DNA from: Paragonimus skrjabini miyazakii
Lineage: Eukaryota; Platyhelminthes; Trematoda; Plagiorchiida; Troglotrematidae
Assembly (NCBI GenBank): GCA_014338405.1
Contig: JTDE01003260.1
Coordinates: 1-64,000 of the forward strand
Direction: 5' to 3'
DNA: 64,000 nucleotides
In this document: in pieces, positions 48,280 to 58,749 of the stretch
Layout of the letters: each line of letters starts with the position of its first letter
Numbering within the stretch: the first letter of the stretch is position 1
Position numbers and translations under genes: made by a program
Notes under the pieces: generated by a model
What the model was told of the DNA's origin: nothing
What the model saw: only the letters and a program-made list of their open reading frames with translations
The model's database searches: none

Positions 48280-48338
48280 AAGGATATGCACTACTGATGA
48301 GCTCTAATATGAGCGAAACTCGAGTCTAGTGCTTCCTT
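48280..48338 (+). ncRNA. Type I hammerhead ribozyme, complete core
   Basis: AAGG (48280-48283) pairs with CCTT (48335-48338) across an internal loop ATAT/TT; stem I GCACTA (48288-48293) with TAGTGC (48327-48332); CUGAUGA 48294-48300; stem II GCTC/GAGC with loop TAATAT; GAAA 48315-48318; helix III ACTCGAGT 48318-48325; C17 at 48326. Cleavage is predicted between 48326 and 48327. Stem I is open-ended and carries an internal loop next to loop II, as needed for the tertiary contact of natural type I hammerheads. Activity has not been shown here; it is inferred from the intact core. Confidence 0.88.
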
Positions 48339-48463
48339 TCGAAGTGGGATAGTCGAAAGGCTTATCTGAATGCGAAGGCCGTGATCGAGTGTGGGTGGTG
48401 TTCAATTTTGAAAACAAGGATTGTTATCAGTTCCAGGGCAGACAAACTGCGTGAGTCAACAGT

Positions 48464-48832
48464 TTATGCACACAGAGGACCGGACGGCAAGTACTGATTA
48501 GCACAGCTTCGGATAAGGTAAGCCATTTGGGATTCCGTTACGCAACAACACTTGGAACGAATTGGCGGGGCCAACAACGTGTGCTTTGCCATGGATGAGG
48601 TCCGATTTCGTCTCACTCGTTCTGATGTCATTGCCTGTTGCATCATGGCGCGCACCAACCACTTAGGCATACGTTCAGCCATTCTTTGTCGTAGGCACCG
48701 ATCTGTTCTGCCGATATAGACGTCACCGCACCTGCAAGTGAACTGATAGATTACATGTGAGACAAAACACTTCCATAGGACACGATTATGATTAAACTGA
48801 GCAACACTCCTAGTTGTGAGTAGTAACCGCAA
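48464..48832 (-). pseudogene. PLE-1 GIY-YIG endonuclease domain, copy B
   Basis: C-terminal nuclease that PLEs use for target cleavage. The frame encodes VIYQFTCRCGDVYIGRTDRC with the Cys-x-Cys before the Y-I-G-R motif, then LRQRMAERMPKWL. The motif and its Arg are intact, and the frame runs to a stop at 48464 close to the element's 3' end. It is out of frame with the RT part upstream. Copy A has lost the motif. Confidence 0.75.
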
Positions 48833-48919
48833 TTCAGCCGCAGGATTAGAGCAGACTGTAATTTTTGACTTACATCAGTTGTGATATGATCGCCTTTGAA
48901 AGGAAGGTTTAAAAAAAAC

Positions 48920-49898
48920 CTACCTCTTAGAGACCATACTCACAACAGTCTTGGTCAGTCTTTTCTGGCTTTGGACATTGATGAACTTCTCAGGATAGCC
49001 GTTCGCTAGCAACATGTTCATTAATCTCTCCTTCTCTTCTTGCAAACAGTCATCGGTGCGGATGTCCTGAGGCCTAGGAAACAGGGTTCTCATCAGACCT
49101 CGTTTATAAGTGATTGGTGCAAATGAAGAAAACTGCAAATACTGACCGCTCCAAGTGGCCTTACGGTGCACTGAGCATTGTAGTGAGCCATCCTGTCGTC
49201 TAGTGAGTGAAATGTTTAGAAAAAATGAACTATTGCTTGCTTCCTCTTCATGAGAAACAGAAAGATTAGGATGAGCAGAAGTAAAAAGGTCTAAGGGTGA
49301 GACGAAATGAATATTAGTCGTAAAAATCAAAATATCATCTACATATCGCTTATAGAGGCTGGCACATCAGATAATCTTAATTCAAACATTCTTGAAAATA
49401 TATCTACAAGTATTGGGACCCATTGCTACACCATCAACTTGTTTATAAGATGATCCCGCAAAGTCAAAACGGATATTCTCTGTACATAAAAGTATAAGTT
49501 CTTAGAGATGATCAACTGGGAGACAAAAACGTAAATTTTAATGGGAAATAAAATCGCACAAAAAGTCAACGGTTTCTCGAATGGGGTCGTTTGTAAATAA
49601 GGAGTCAACATCGATAGAAAACATATGTGAACTCACCGATACGTTCTGTAGGGTTTGTGCCAGTTCGAAAGAATCTTTCACACGGTGGGGGGTAAAAGTC
49701 TGACGGATGGGATGTAGAATGTCAACAAGCCATCTGTCAAGTTTGTGGTTTGGTGAGTTTTCCATGCATAGGATTGGCATTAACGGGACGCCACATTTGT
49801 GTTTTTGGAGCACCTCTTAACTGTGATGTACGCGTCCTGATTGGCTTCATCTGTCTATGTTGCCGTTCCGAGATGTATCCATGTAGGAGTAAGATTTG
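48920..49898 (-). pseudogene. PLE-1 reverse transcriptase, C-terminal two thirds, copy B
   Basis: Minus strand. Frame 49813-49538 holds SFELAQ and FSIDVDSLFTNDPIRETVDF (the motif A region with Asp). Further on, VDGVAMGPNT near 49440 is motif B, and YKRYVDDILIFTTN near 49360-49315 is the catalytic box with both Asp residues intact. The frame then runs 49330-48920 with LSVSHEEEASNSSFFLNISL and TWSGQYLQFSSFAPITYKRG. Several frameshifts separate these blocks. Confidence 0.8.
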
Positions 49899-50087
49899 GA
49901 ACTGAACGACCACGTACCAGCGCATTATTTGAGCCAAAGCACTGCTCCAATTAGAACGACAGTCTTGAATGTAACTCCGCCACCTATAACTAACGGCCAC
50001 GTGGTCTATCTGAGATCAGGCCTGATTCCGCGAAGGCAGGCGCCAAGGATAGCACTGGCGTGCGTGATGCTTGAAACTAGGTTGTGA

Positions 50088-50328
50088 ATGCGGATGGTAC
50101 AAGGGTTGTTTATTTGAGAAAGCGACACATGGGTTAAGCGTTTAAACAGGACCACAAACCAAACAACTCATTTGCATACAGTACACGGCCCGGACCGTCT
50201 CGGTTGCCACAGACGCCAATGTTCAGTTCCTTCACGTAGCAATGACCGTCTTGAGTGGCGCTGCACTCCGATGTTTCCTCCTGTATTTCTCCTGTGACTA
50301 CTTTGATGTCAAAATATTTGCTTTGTTC

Positions 50329-50330
<2 letters not shown>
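50088..50330. repeat. Dispersed repeat R2, copy 1, nested in the LINE fragment
   Basis: GCGGATGGTACAAGGGTTGT, then GTTAAGCGTTTAAACA and CAATGTTCAGTTCCTT. The same order occurs at 56933-57180. It splits the endonuclease between the LLQLCA and SYRWR blocks. Confidence 0.6.

Positions 50331-50363
<33 letters not shown>
50329..50363. repeat. (CTA)n microsatellite
   Basis: About eleven CTA units between repeat R2 and the LINE endonuclease. The R2 copy at 57.18 kb has only two or three units at the same place. Confidence 0.9.
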
Positions 50364-50884
50364 GAATAGCGGTGGTTTGAGTGGCATATCACGTTCGCTC
50401 ATCCTCACTATGTCAGTGCTGGCTAAAAATAGCTTAAGCTCAGCGCACAGCTGCAACAATCACCCGCCATTATCTGGTCGGTATGACGCAGTTCCAAACC
50501 TACCGCCTGAACGAGATTCGTCCTCCTCAAGTCGACTTACCTGGGCATCCATATCTAGGGCTAGAAAGGCCATATCATAGGCACGTGTCGACCGAAGGAG
50601 GGGGGCCAGATCCGAGTACAACGCGTCACTACGGTCAGTAGGAGTGTAAGCAGACACAATGAAATGATTTATGAAAGTCTTGCGTCTAGGGCTGGTCTTA
50701 GTTGAACCTCCTGGGTGGGCAGTACAAAGTCTACTGTTAACATGGATCCAATCTATCAATGCGGCTGCGGCCGTCGAGTTTAGGATTATACCTACTCCAG
50801 CCTGAACTGTAACGGCGGTTGTGGAGTCACCCGAAGTGTATAACCAGTATGGGATGGACAATTCGGGTGCTGTTATTTCGATGC

Positions 50885-50984
50885 NNNNNNNNNNNNNNNN
50901 NNNNNNNNNNNNNNNNNNNNNNNNNNNNNNNNNNNNNNNNNNNNNNNNNNNNNNNNNNNNNNNNNNNNNNNNNNNNNNNNNNNN
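50885..50984. other. Scaffold gap (100 N)
   Basis: Exactly 100 N. The bases on its right (50985-51030) are a diverged duplicate of 49853-49898, which makes the join suspicious. Confidence 0.99.
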
Positions 50985-51927
50985 GTCTATTTTGCAGTTC
51001 TGAGATGTATCCATGTAATAGTAAGATTTGAAGCTTTCTTGAGATTTGTCGGTCTTATTGTCTGTGTGAAATTTTCGTGTATCCATTAGAATAGTTTTCA
51101 TCTTAGACTTATAATCAATCTTGCTTATGATAAATATACCAGAACCTTTGTCGGGTTGGATGAAAACCACATCTTTCATCTCTCGCGGTTGTTTCAGACT
51201 TTGGTAAGGTTCAGATGTCAGACAACATTGCAGACGCACCGGTGAAGTCAGGAAATGGTGCGAAATATCGACTAACTTCGCGTGGAACCATCCTTCGTTG
51301 TCCTGTGACGTTGAATTGAGGTCTTTTATTTGATCGTACAGGCACTCGAATTGCACCTGTGTTCGTAATCGGTCGACTCTTTTGGGAGGAATTTTAAATT
51401 TCAGTCCGAGGGATCTAACCTACAATTGCGCCCGCGTAAACGGAATTGACAATAAGTTCTGCACATATTTCAAGTCATCTGTTGGAAGCAAGCACTCGCT
51501 GTACGAACGCAACAAAGTTCCTTGAGGACTGTGCAGAATCTTTATTCTGGTTTTCTTCAGTAGGATTTTAATGAAATTCTCAAACCTTTATACGGTATAT
51601 CAGCAACAGACTGTTAAGTGTAGATGTGAAACGTCGTTGGGTCTCTAGATATTTGTTCAGCCTTTCTTGTGAAGCCTCGATATGCGAAGTTGCTAGCCTG
51701 ATAAGGTTGATGTTATTCCTTGGCAATTTTTCCTTCAGCAGCAAACGGTAAAATAACGATGGAAATCGGCCTGATCTTACGCACTCTTGATAAAACTCAA
51801 TATTTGAACGTTCTGTTGTCGTCTTACACCGTAAAGTCGCCAGTCTGTCCAACACTCGTGTTGTATGCGCAGGGAGTCTTCGCTTGAAAAATTTAAAACA
51901 CTGAGTTCCCTTGATCCAGTTCACCAC
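50985..51927 (-). pseudogene. PLE-1 N-terminal region and first RT motifs, copy B
   Basis: Minus strand. 51927-51580 encodes an N-terminal segment (LPAHTTRVLDRLATLRCKTT); then, after a stop-interrupted part with LGLKFKIPPKRVDRLRTQVQ, the frame from 51356 gives FECLYDQIKDLN and DVVFIQPDKGSGIFIISKID, the D-K-G block at the start of the PLE RT. It ends at the gap. Stops and frame changes break it. Confidence 0.7.
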
Positions 51928-52113
51928 TAACGATAGAAGACATACGTCCTTGTTTTATGTAAACTCAATCGTTGATTGTTTCTATTGTTGCTACCTCCAT
52001 GTTTTATATATTCCAGTGTTTTACGTTCGTGACTGAAGAGAGTAAGCGAAATGTTAACATCTCGCGACGTATGTCTTTTATCGTTACTGGTGAACTGGAT
52101 CAAGGGAACTCGG
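51899..52113. repeat. Inverted repeat at the 5' end of PLE-1 copy B
   Basis: Arms 51899-51950 (ACACTGAGTTCCCTTGATCC) and 52061-52113 are inverse copies of about 52 bases around a 110-base loop. The loop and right arm match the repeats at 44315-44380 and 47655-47815, so this is the PLE terminal repeat. Confidence 0.7.
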
Positions 52114-52473
52114 TGTTTTAAACATAACAGCCCCATTAAACTTGATCAACGGCACATGTTAGCAATAGTTCTTTGTACAAGTCACTGGGCATTCTTGAGG
52201 CATCAGTTTTAGATAACTGTATACAGCCGTGACACGGCCTACTGCATACGGGAAAGCATGGAACATAATTTTCATGAACCCTACTTAAAACCTAAACCAC
52301 CAACATCAGTGCGTCAACATTTTGTAAAATTAGATCATTTACAGGTAAAGCCTGGTTTTATACGCAATGAAAGATTATATGTGCATGGATATTTTTTAAA
52401 ACCTTCATACACGCACAATACGCGTATGGTAAACGATGTCTAATGAGTATTTGGGGATTTTGATTTTTATATA

Positions 52474-52582
52474 GATTGAACATCATCCACAACTGATCGC
52501 AGCTGTCGCATTCCCATAGACCTTCCAGTTGGCCCCTCTTTTCGAAAGTGGCTGACTCGAAAGTCTATGAGAATGCGACAGT
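52474..52582. repeat. Tail-only foldback of the hammerhead repeat
   Basis: AACTGATCGCAGCTGTCGCA and CCCATAGACCTTCC, followed at once by the inverse tail (52548-52582). Head and ribozyme are absent, as if deleted between the arms. The arms are about 35 bases. Confidence 0.6.
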
Positions 52583-52599
52583 ATTTAAACGATTTCATG

Positions 52600-55500
52600 T
52601 ACAAATTACGTTCAACCCTAACTCATTCGTACACGGCTGTGCAATTGCGCTTAGTTCACATTACTGGAGGTCAAGTTCTCTATAGTCGCAAACGTAGTTT
52701 GACTAACTACTCTGTTTCTCTCGTTATTTACCAATCCACTTGCAGTCATAATGACTCTCACATAGACAAGCCAGATCGATAAACGTCACAGTCAGTGGCT
52801 GAACACATTCCGAAGTGATTAGAACAAATAGTGATCGACTAGCCTCCCACAATCCCACGTCAACGATTGATAACCAGTTTATGATAACGGGTCAGCAAGC
52901 TGATATAATTTTCGAATTCATGATACTGTTGCGAAGTGAAAACCCGAAGACATCGACTTTTAGGAGAGTAGTGATTGTCTGAATTTATCGACTCGTGTTG
53001 TGTGCACAAAAGTGATTTAGAAAACTTGTCGAAGTGCCGTAATCCGGTTTACATAATACTTGATATGAACGTATGAATGTCTAGTCACTGTTTGCTTCTA
53101 CTTGCTTGATGCATCTAATTTGCATGTTTAACGTTTGCGGCTAGTGTGAATAGATGAAACGCTAATCTGTGGTGACATACGTCATCTCCGATGAAAATCA
53201 GCCTAGTCAGAATAAACGTGTGATACACACAATATAGACAAAACGTTAAATGAATGTACGTCGTTGGTGTTAAACTTACCTCGGGACTTATCGTAAGACA
53301 AATGTATTTACATCCATGTGAGTTTATTTCACTTAACCGGAAAAAGTCCGTTAATGGAAGGAACGAATATTTATTGCTCCAGTTGCTCCTATATGAAACA
53401 GTCTTGGTTAGATTTGATAATACGGTAAGGTTCAATTTTTTGAGGCTTGTTGTCAACACTAATGAATGAAGCATGGGTGTGACAACCAGCTGCAATTGCG
53501 GGGAAAACTTTAGTGCAATTTGAATGAATCTTCAAGGAGAATTATTCTAAAGACACTTTATAACCACTCAGGATATCTTGACATGGTACCCTTAATCTTT
53601 TTACGGCACATGTATAAAACTGAACGTTGCAGGAGGATGACAACATGAACATTGTGCATCAGTCCCACTCCATGCCAGTTCAATCAAACAACAGCAATCA
53701 TTACCCGTTCCAAATGTGCATGCACCACAGAAAGATGCTTACTACAGAATGTTTTTGCAAGACATTTCCTTTGTGTTGGATTGTCAGAATGTAGAAGCCT
53801 ATGTTGTCCCCCAAAGCTAAACGAATGGATCGATTGTGAAACCAAAACTTAGGCATCGGTTGCATCGAGATTGAATTTTGTTTGTAGAAGTTGACTGATG
53901 AGTTGGAAACTATGATTTTTGTGTAAAAAGACATACTGAGTAAAATGTGAGTTATTTCTTCTGAAACGATTATATACCGCATATCACTAAAACATTGCCA
54001 TTTTAAGGGAACAACTTGAAATATTCCTGAAATCCATCATTCAGTTGGTACAGGATGATGAAAAGCTGTATTGGATGAGTACACTTTATGGAGTTATTAA
54101 ATAAATTCGGGAAACTGTGCAATTGTATATTGCATCTAAGGGTGATCAACTGTAATCACGGGAATGTATTTGTGTACATTATGAAAATTCTTTCTTGGTA
54201 TCAAATTACCTAAGCATTTCCATCAACTTGTGGAAGAGTTTCATTCGTACGTGTCATGTTGCCTCAAATGATGTTGCTCAACGAGATCGAGCGCTTTACT
54301 GTGTTGATAAAGAAACGATTAACCTGAATTCGTTGTAGATGACGTTGAAATGGATAGAACTGTTGGTAGAACTGTTGAGCAAATGTCCAGAACGGCTCCA
54401 CTTATGAATCTCAACAGACTTACTCAGATGGAAGTAAATATGCGAGATAGTGTTACGTACAATGACAGGAAACGGACGATGTAATTTATTGTGAACGTCA
54501 GCGTATCATAATTTGTGCTTCGTCTTCTCATAGTCAATATCAAAACATGTCCATATATTTCGAAAAACGTTTGATAAGCCGGATTGAAAGGTCTTTTTGA
54601 TGGAAAAGTTCTGAGTGATTAACTGTTGAGTCACGTGTAGTAACATAGGCGAGAACCAAGAAAATAATTGAGGACTGACAATCAGTCAGTCTTCCAGCGA
54701 CTGGTTTTTTTGGCTACAATGGATACGCAGTGAAACGCTCTGTCATTCGATGCGATGAAATGGAATCATACTGACATAAAAAAAAGACGGGTAAAACACG
54801 TTGTGATTGGAAGGACGTCGGAGTTCAGCAATTCGTTTCCTCAGTGGCAAAAATAAGTGAACAATCTAGAGCTCTTGCTCCAAAAGGCTAGCACTGGAAT
54901 ACAAATACTGTGTCATATTCAGCCCTCGAACAATGACACCCTTCTCAGTGTCCACGCCCACATTCTTATTGTTACGCAACGATGCACTAAAGAAGAATCC
55001 CCGAGAAGTTATGCTTGCGTCCAAGAAGCAGTACTACACTGTACGAACGGCTTTGCACCATACATCTTCACTGAAAACTAGATTTCTCGGAACAACACAG
55101 TAAAACGTTTTCAGGCGTAAAACAGACCCAGACTCCTAAAGAGGATACAATATGAAAGATTTGTCCGGCCGAAGTCAGCTTGTTTGCGCACTGACGATGG
55201 AGTAGATCCCCAAAGTTCATAACTTCGTTGATAAATAATTTTATCTTATCGCTCTGTTGGACCCTAATCTACCATACAACCAATTAATTTGTCTAGGTAT
55301 TATCTTATCTGGCAGTAGCTTTTTCACGATTCAGATAGAATGAGTATCTAGTAAATGATCGGTGAGAAGTGTGAATGCTGCTCTTCAGAAATTATCTAAT
55401 ACGGATGTGGCTATGCAAGGAATTACAGAAATCTCGTTTTATGATGTCGTTTTATAATTTGATCCAAGTGAGGTGGTTGCAACAGGAACTAAAAAGTGTT

Positions 55501-56930
55501 CAGCCAGAAAGCATAACATTAAAAACCATACTTGACCTATTTTTGTAGGTTCCTAACAGAGTAAACAACTGATAGACTCTGTCTAGGCTACAGTACTCCT
55601 GTCCACAACTTGCTGTTCAATCTAGCTATGACGACGGTTACAATGATATTTTACTATCATGAGAGTTCTTAGGTTCGATTTATCACTACACGGATACTAT
55701 GTACAAATGAGCAGTTTACCGGTGTCTCAGTCTGCATGCAATCCTACTATTACACAACAGTAAATACTAGATGGTGTAACACTGGTTTGTTCTGTCAAGC
55801 TGTACGCTGGTATTATTATAACTGTCCGTGAAGGGAGATTTTTTTGACTGCGTATTATTTGGTCAATCATTACAACACGTCGTACTTTCTTTTGGATAAG
55901 CCATAATACTTTAGAGTACTAAACACGGTTTTAATGTGACCTTAAGTTAAATCAGGAGCGTATCTGTATTTCGACGATTTTGATGATGTAACACTGTTTC
56001 ATTTGTTTGGTACCACTCATTTTTATCAAAGCCGGCGGAATTAATATCTTCGTCCCTCGCAAGTAGAAACATCTCTATGGATGAAACGTATCTAACCTCT
56101 CCGGTAGGTAATGTGTTATGGTATGATACGGCAACATTAGCAGTGTCAGGCAAGAGCAAATTAAAATCTTTTCACGGATTTTTTTGGAGTTTCTATTCAG
56201 TCATTGTGTTGAGCAGTTCGCTGTTTAGATGATGCCTTTGACTAAAAATTCAATCGTACATTATTGGTAAGCACAGGCTGTCTTGCTCGATGGACAGGAC
56301 AGTCGTCATCCATCACCTTCCGGTCCTTTTTAAACCTAATAGAGATATCATCCAGTTAGTTGGCGTGTGCATGCGATCGACCAAAAAATCATAACTTTAG
56401 GACGACTTGTAACCAATCCGTAATTTTATTGATTGGTAAGGTAACAGTCCTAATGTGGAAGATTCGTCACATCGGATGAATCAGTCACAGAGTTGATGGT
56501 ATTTAAGGTAGGCTAGATATAACTAGTTAAACGAATCCTAAGACAATATGTCATGGGTCAAATGTATATAGACGAAAGTCACTACTACCTTTGTAGTTCC
56601 ACTTACGGCAGAACAAGGTCTCATAAAAGTAATACAAATTGTACTGATGCAGTCTGTCAGATGAGTTAATCAATTAGTCAACGGATTTTGAAGAAAGTAC
56701 GGCAAGTCAAAATCTATAGTTCGACTGAGAATTTCGTTTCATCCAATTCTCACTGCAAGTGAGTTTGACCAATCCATGACCGACAGCCATTTACCAAGGG
56801 GTCCGACACTATAAATTTCATCTCTGATGCGGTTGACCTTTGTGCTGTCGATGGTCGCTGCGACTGGACGCCCCTGTTTATGTCTAAACCTGTTTCAACA
56901 CCCTGTATACAACACCTACTGTTGTGACCC
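52600..56930. other. No gene recognised
   Basis: AT-rich with frames up to 126 codons (53495-53115, minus) and no motif, RNA gene or repeat that I can support. Confidence 0.35.
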
Positions 56931-56932
56931 AA

Positions 56933-57260
56933 GAACGCGGATGGCACAAGGGTTGTTTATTCGGCAAACCAATACATGAGTTAAGCGTTTAAACAAGACC
57001 AGAAACAAAACCACTCATTTGCACGCAGTGTTCGGCTCCAGACAGTCTCGGCTGCCGCAGACCTCAATGTTCAGTTCCTTTAAGTAGCAGGGACCATTAT
57101 GGGCGATGCTGCACTCTGATTTTCCTTCCTGCATTTTTCCTGCGGCTTGTACGATGTCAAAATATATGCACTGGTCCTACTACTGAATAGCTGTGGTATG
57201 AGTAGTATGTGACGATCGCTCAACTTCACTACAATACTATCTCTCGATTCATTAAGCTGC
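56933..57260. repeat. Dispersed repeat R2, copy 2, with an adjoining LINE fragment
   Basis: Aligns with 50088-50410: GCGGATGGCACAAGGGTTGT, GTTAAGCGTTTAAACA and CAATGTTCAGTTCCTT are shared. After CCTACTACTGAATAGC the match runs on into the same LINE endonuclease stretch (minus: LSDRHILLIPQLFS against MSERDMPLKPPLFS). So R2 and its LINE neighbour were copied together, or R2 is a part of that LINE family. Confidence 0.6.
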
Positions 57261-57524
57261 TCACTTCAAGCCTGCCTTAAATACCATCACATTTGAGACT
57301 TTCGTATAGGCTAACAAAGCTTCCCTTTCAGAAGTGAAACACCACCAACGAAAAATTACCGTGGGTTCACCAGCCATTCAGTAACATTCAGCTGTCTAAA
57401 AATGTATTAATTAGTCGATTCTGTGAGTCCAACTTGACTGGAAAGTCTTGGTTGTAAGGCCTTGAGTTGGCGTTCGTAGAACAATTACGGTATACCGGAT
57501 CGAGGTGGTTGAACCACTCATAAC

Positions 57525-57610
57525 CGAAGGTGGCTGAGTGTTCGCATGTGATGTCTCCGCCATGCATACTGTGAGTGCAAGAGCGCAGGGATTAATACCG
57601 TTGTCTTGAG
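57525..57610 (+). repeat. tRNA-like SINE head (tentative)
   Basis: GGTGGCTGAGTGTTCGC looks like the D arm and A box of a type II tRNA. GCGCAGGGATTAATACC is a weak B box about 60 bases on. No acceptor pairing is clear. Confidence 0.3.
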
Positions 57611-57639
57611 GCAACGTTAACTGGGGTTAAAATCGGGGC

Positions 57640-58745
57640 TGTACTAAATGTGTGCACTGCGGATTAACTCTAACCGGAAAAAACTCAACTCCAACATATT
57701 TACAAGGGAGGAGCTAGCAGTGATCGTATATCAGTATGTTCAATTCAGCTAAACCAGATTTCAGACTACTTTTACCATTGTAAATTGTGTAAGGCATCTT
57801 TTCTTGCAGAACGACCGCACCTTTCACCGCGGTCATGTTCTTCCACATCCATTGCACACTTTGCTATGGTATCTGCTCGTCTTTTTTGTTTTCAATGTCG
57901 TCATCTAATGGGGCAACTTTTCCATAAAGATCAGATGCTCATTCACCTAACTGCTTTCGCTCACTTCTACCGTGTTTATAGTGATGGACTGCCTCAGCAA
58001 ATCATTCGAACTTCATAATGTTGGACGACGGGAGGAATCGTGATTTCCCCTTAGGCGATTGGTCGCACTTCCTTTGTGAACTGGTTCGCCAATATTCGCT
58101 GCTCTGAGTCCTTGTCCAACTCGACCATGACTCTTGACAATGCTTCCTAGAGTGCTATGTCTTAGAGGAGGGTGTAGCCTTCAACACCAAGCTATACAAC
58201 CTTGAATGGCTGCAATATCTACTGACTGTCAACGGGTTTGCTGAACTCGGCGACCAACATCTCATTCGTAGTAGCAATGTAAACCTCCCTCGGGTTACTT
58301 CATACCGCCTTCAGATTCGTTTTCGTCCTGGCCATTAGTAGTTTCGACATGGTAGCAACTGTCGACCGGTCGTTTTCGTCATTGTCTATTTTGGCTAGGA
58401 CTTCAGAGTCTACCAGGAAATTCCGGACGTCCTCCTCTTCGAAATGTTGTGGCCACGGATTATTCCTTCTTTACCATCGTTACGGCACGGAACGTTGTGA
58501 GTCAATGATTTGAATGACACAAGGACTACATTCAGTGAACCCGAACAGATGTCAGGTTTCAGTTCAACAGTATCAACAGGATCACACATTTGCACATAGC
58601 AATACGCAATGGTCTGGGTGTATGATTACATCAAAGGGAACTTTATAATCGGTAAACACTCTTCCTTGCTCGATTATACTTGTAAGTTCCGTTCTCTAAT
58701 GATTAAGTCAAAATTCAATTCGGCTCCGATATCCAGAGGTAATAT
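57640..58745. other. Unrecognised, possibly eroded coding sequence on the minus strand
   Basis: The minus strand reads a series of short hydrophilic segments with several stops between about 58400 and 57790 (for example ALSRVMVELDKDSEQRILAN near 58140). It has a coding-like feel but no family that I recognise. Nothing else is seen. Confidence 0.2.
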
Positions 58746-58749
58746 GGTT

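Larger units (their letters stand above)
47848..48407. mobile_element. Foldback with two facing intact hammerhead ribozymes
   Basis: Arms 47848-48022 and 48233-48407 are 175 bases each and inverse of each other with five mismatches by my count. Each arm holds part of a tRNA-like head, a complete hammerhead and the conserved tail. The right arm has the full head (48211-48275, TGGTGGTTAACACG). The 210-base spacer contains the module of 39.6 kb in reverse (48116-48163). It sits directly against the 3' end of PLE-1 copy B, between that end and the terminal repeat at 47.7 kb. High arm identity suggests a recent origin. Confidence 0.85.
49899..50884 (-). mobile_element. LINE endonuclease fragment nested in the PLE
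   Basis: Minus-strand EN sequence from the gap (50884) down to 49899: QAGVGIILNSTAAAALIDWI near 50800-50745, HFIVSAYTPTDRSD near 50665-50625, FLALDMDAQVSRL near 50565-50530, NGG then LLQLCAELKLFLAST near 50445-50400, and IDHVAVSYRWRSYIQDC near 50015-49965. The RT part is missing at the low-coordinate end, where it should follow. It is a different LINE from copies 1 and 2 and is split by the repeat at 50088-50330. The GDxN block reads ALDMDAQ, so it is mutated. Confidence 0.75.
48410..52120 (-). mobile_element. Penelope-like element PLE-1, copy B, nearly full extent but broken
   Basis: Minus strand, from N-terminal region (51927-51580) through the RT to the GIY-YIG nuclease (48832-48464). Interrupted at 49899-50984 by a LINE fragment, a further repeat and a scaffold gap. 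Inverted terminal repeats lie at 51899-52113 and 47655-47815, and a ribozyme foldback is at the 3' side. The coding region has frameshifts and stops, so it is not active, but the RT catalytic box is intact. Confidence 0.8.

Noticed and set aside
49853..51030. Target-site duplication of the nested LINE
   Set aside because: About 46 bases with several mismatches, starting exactly at a scaffold gap; more likely two PLE copies.
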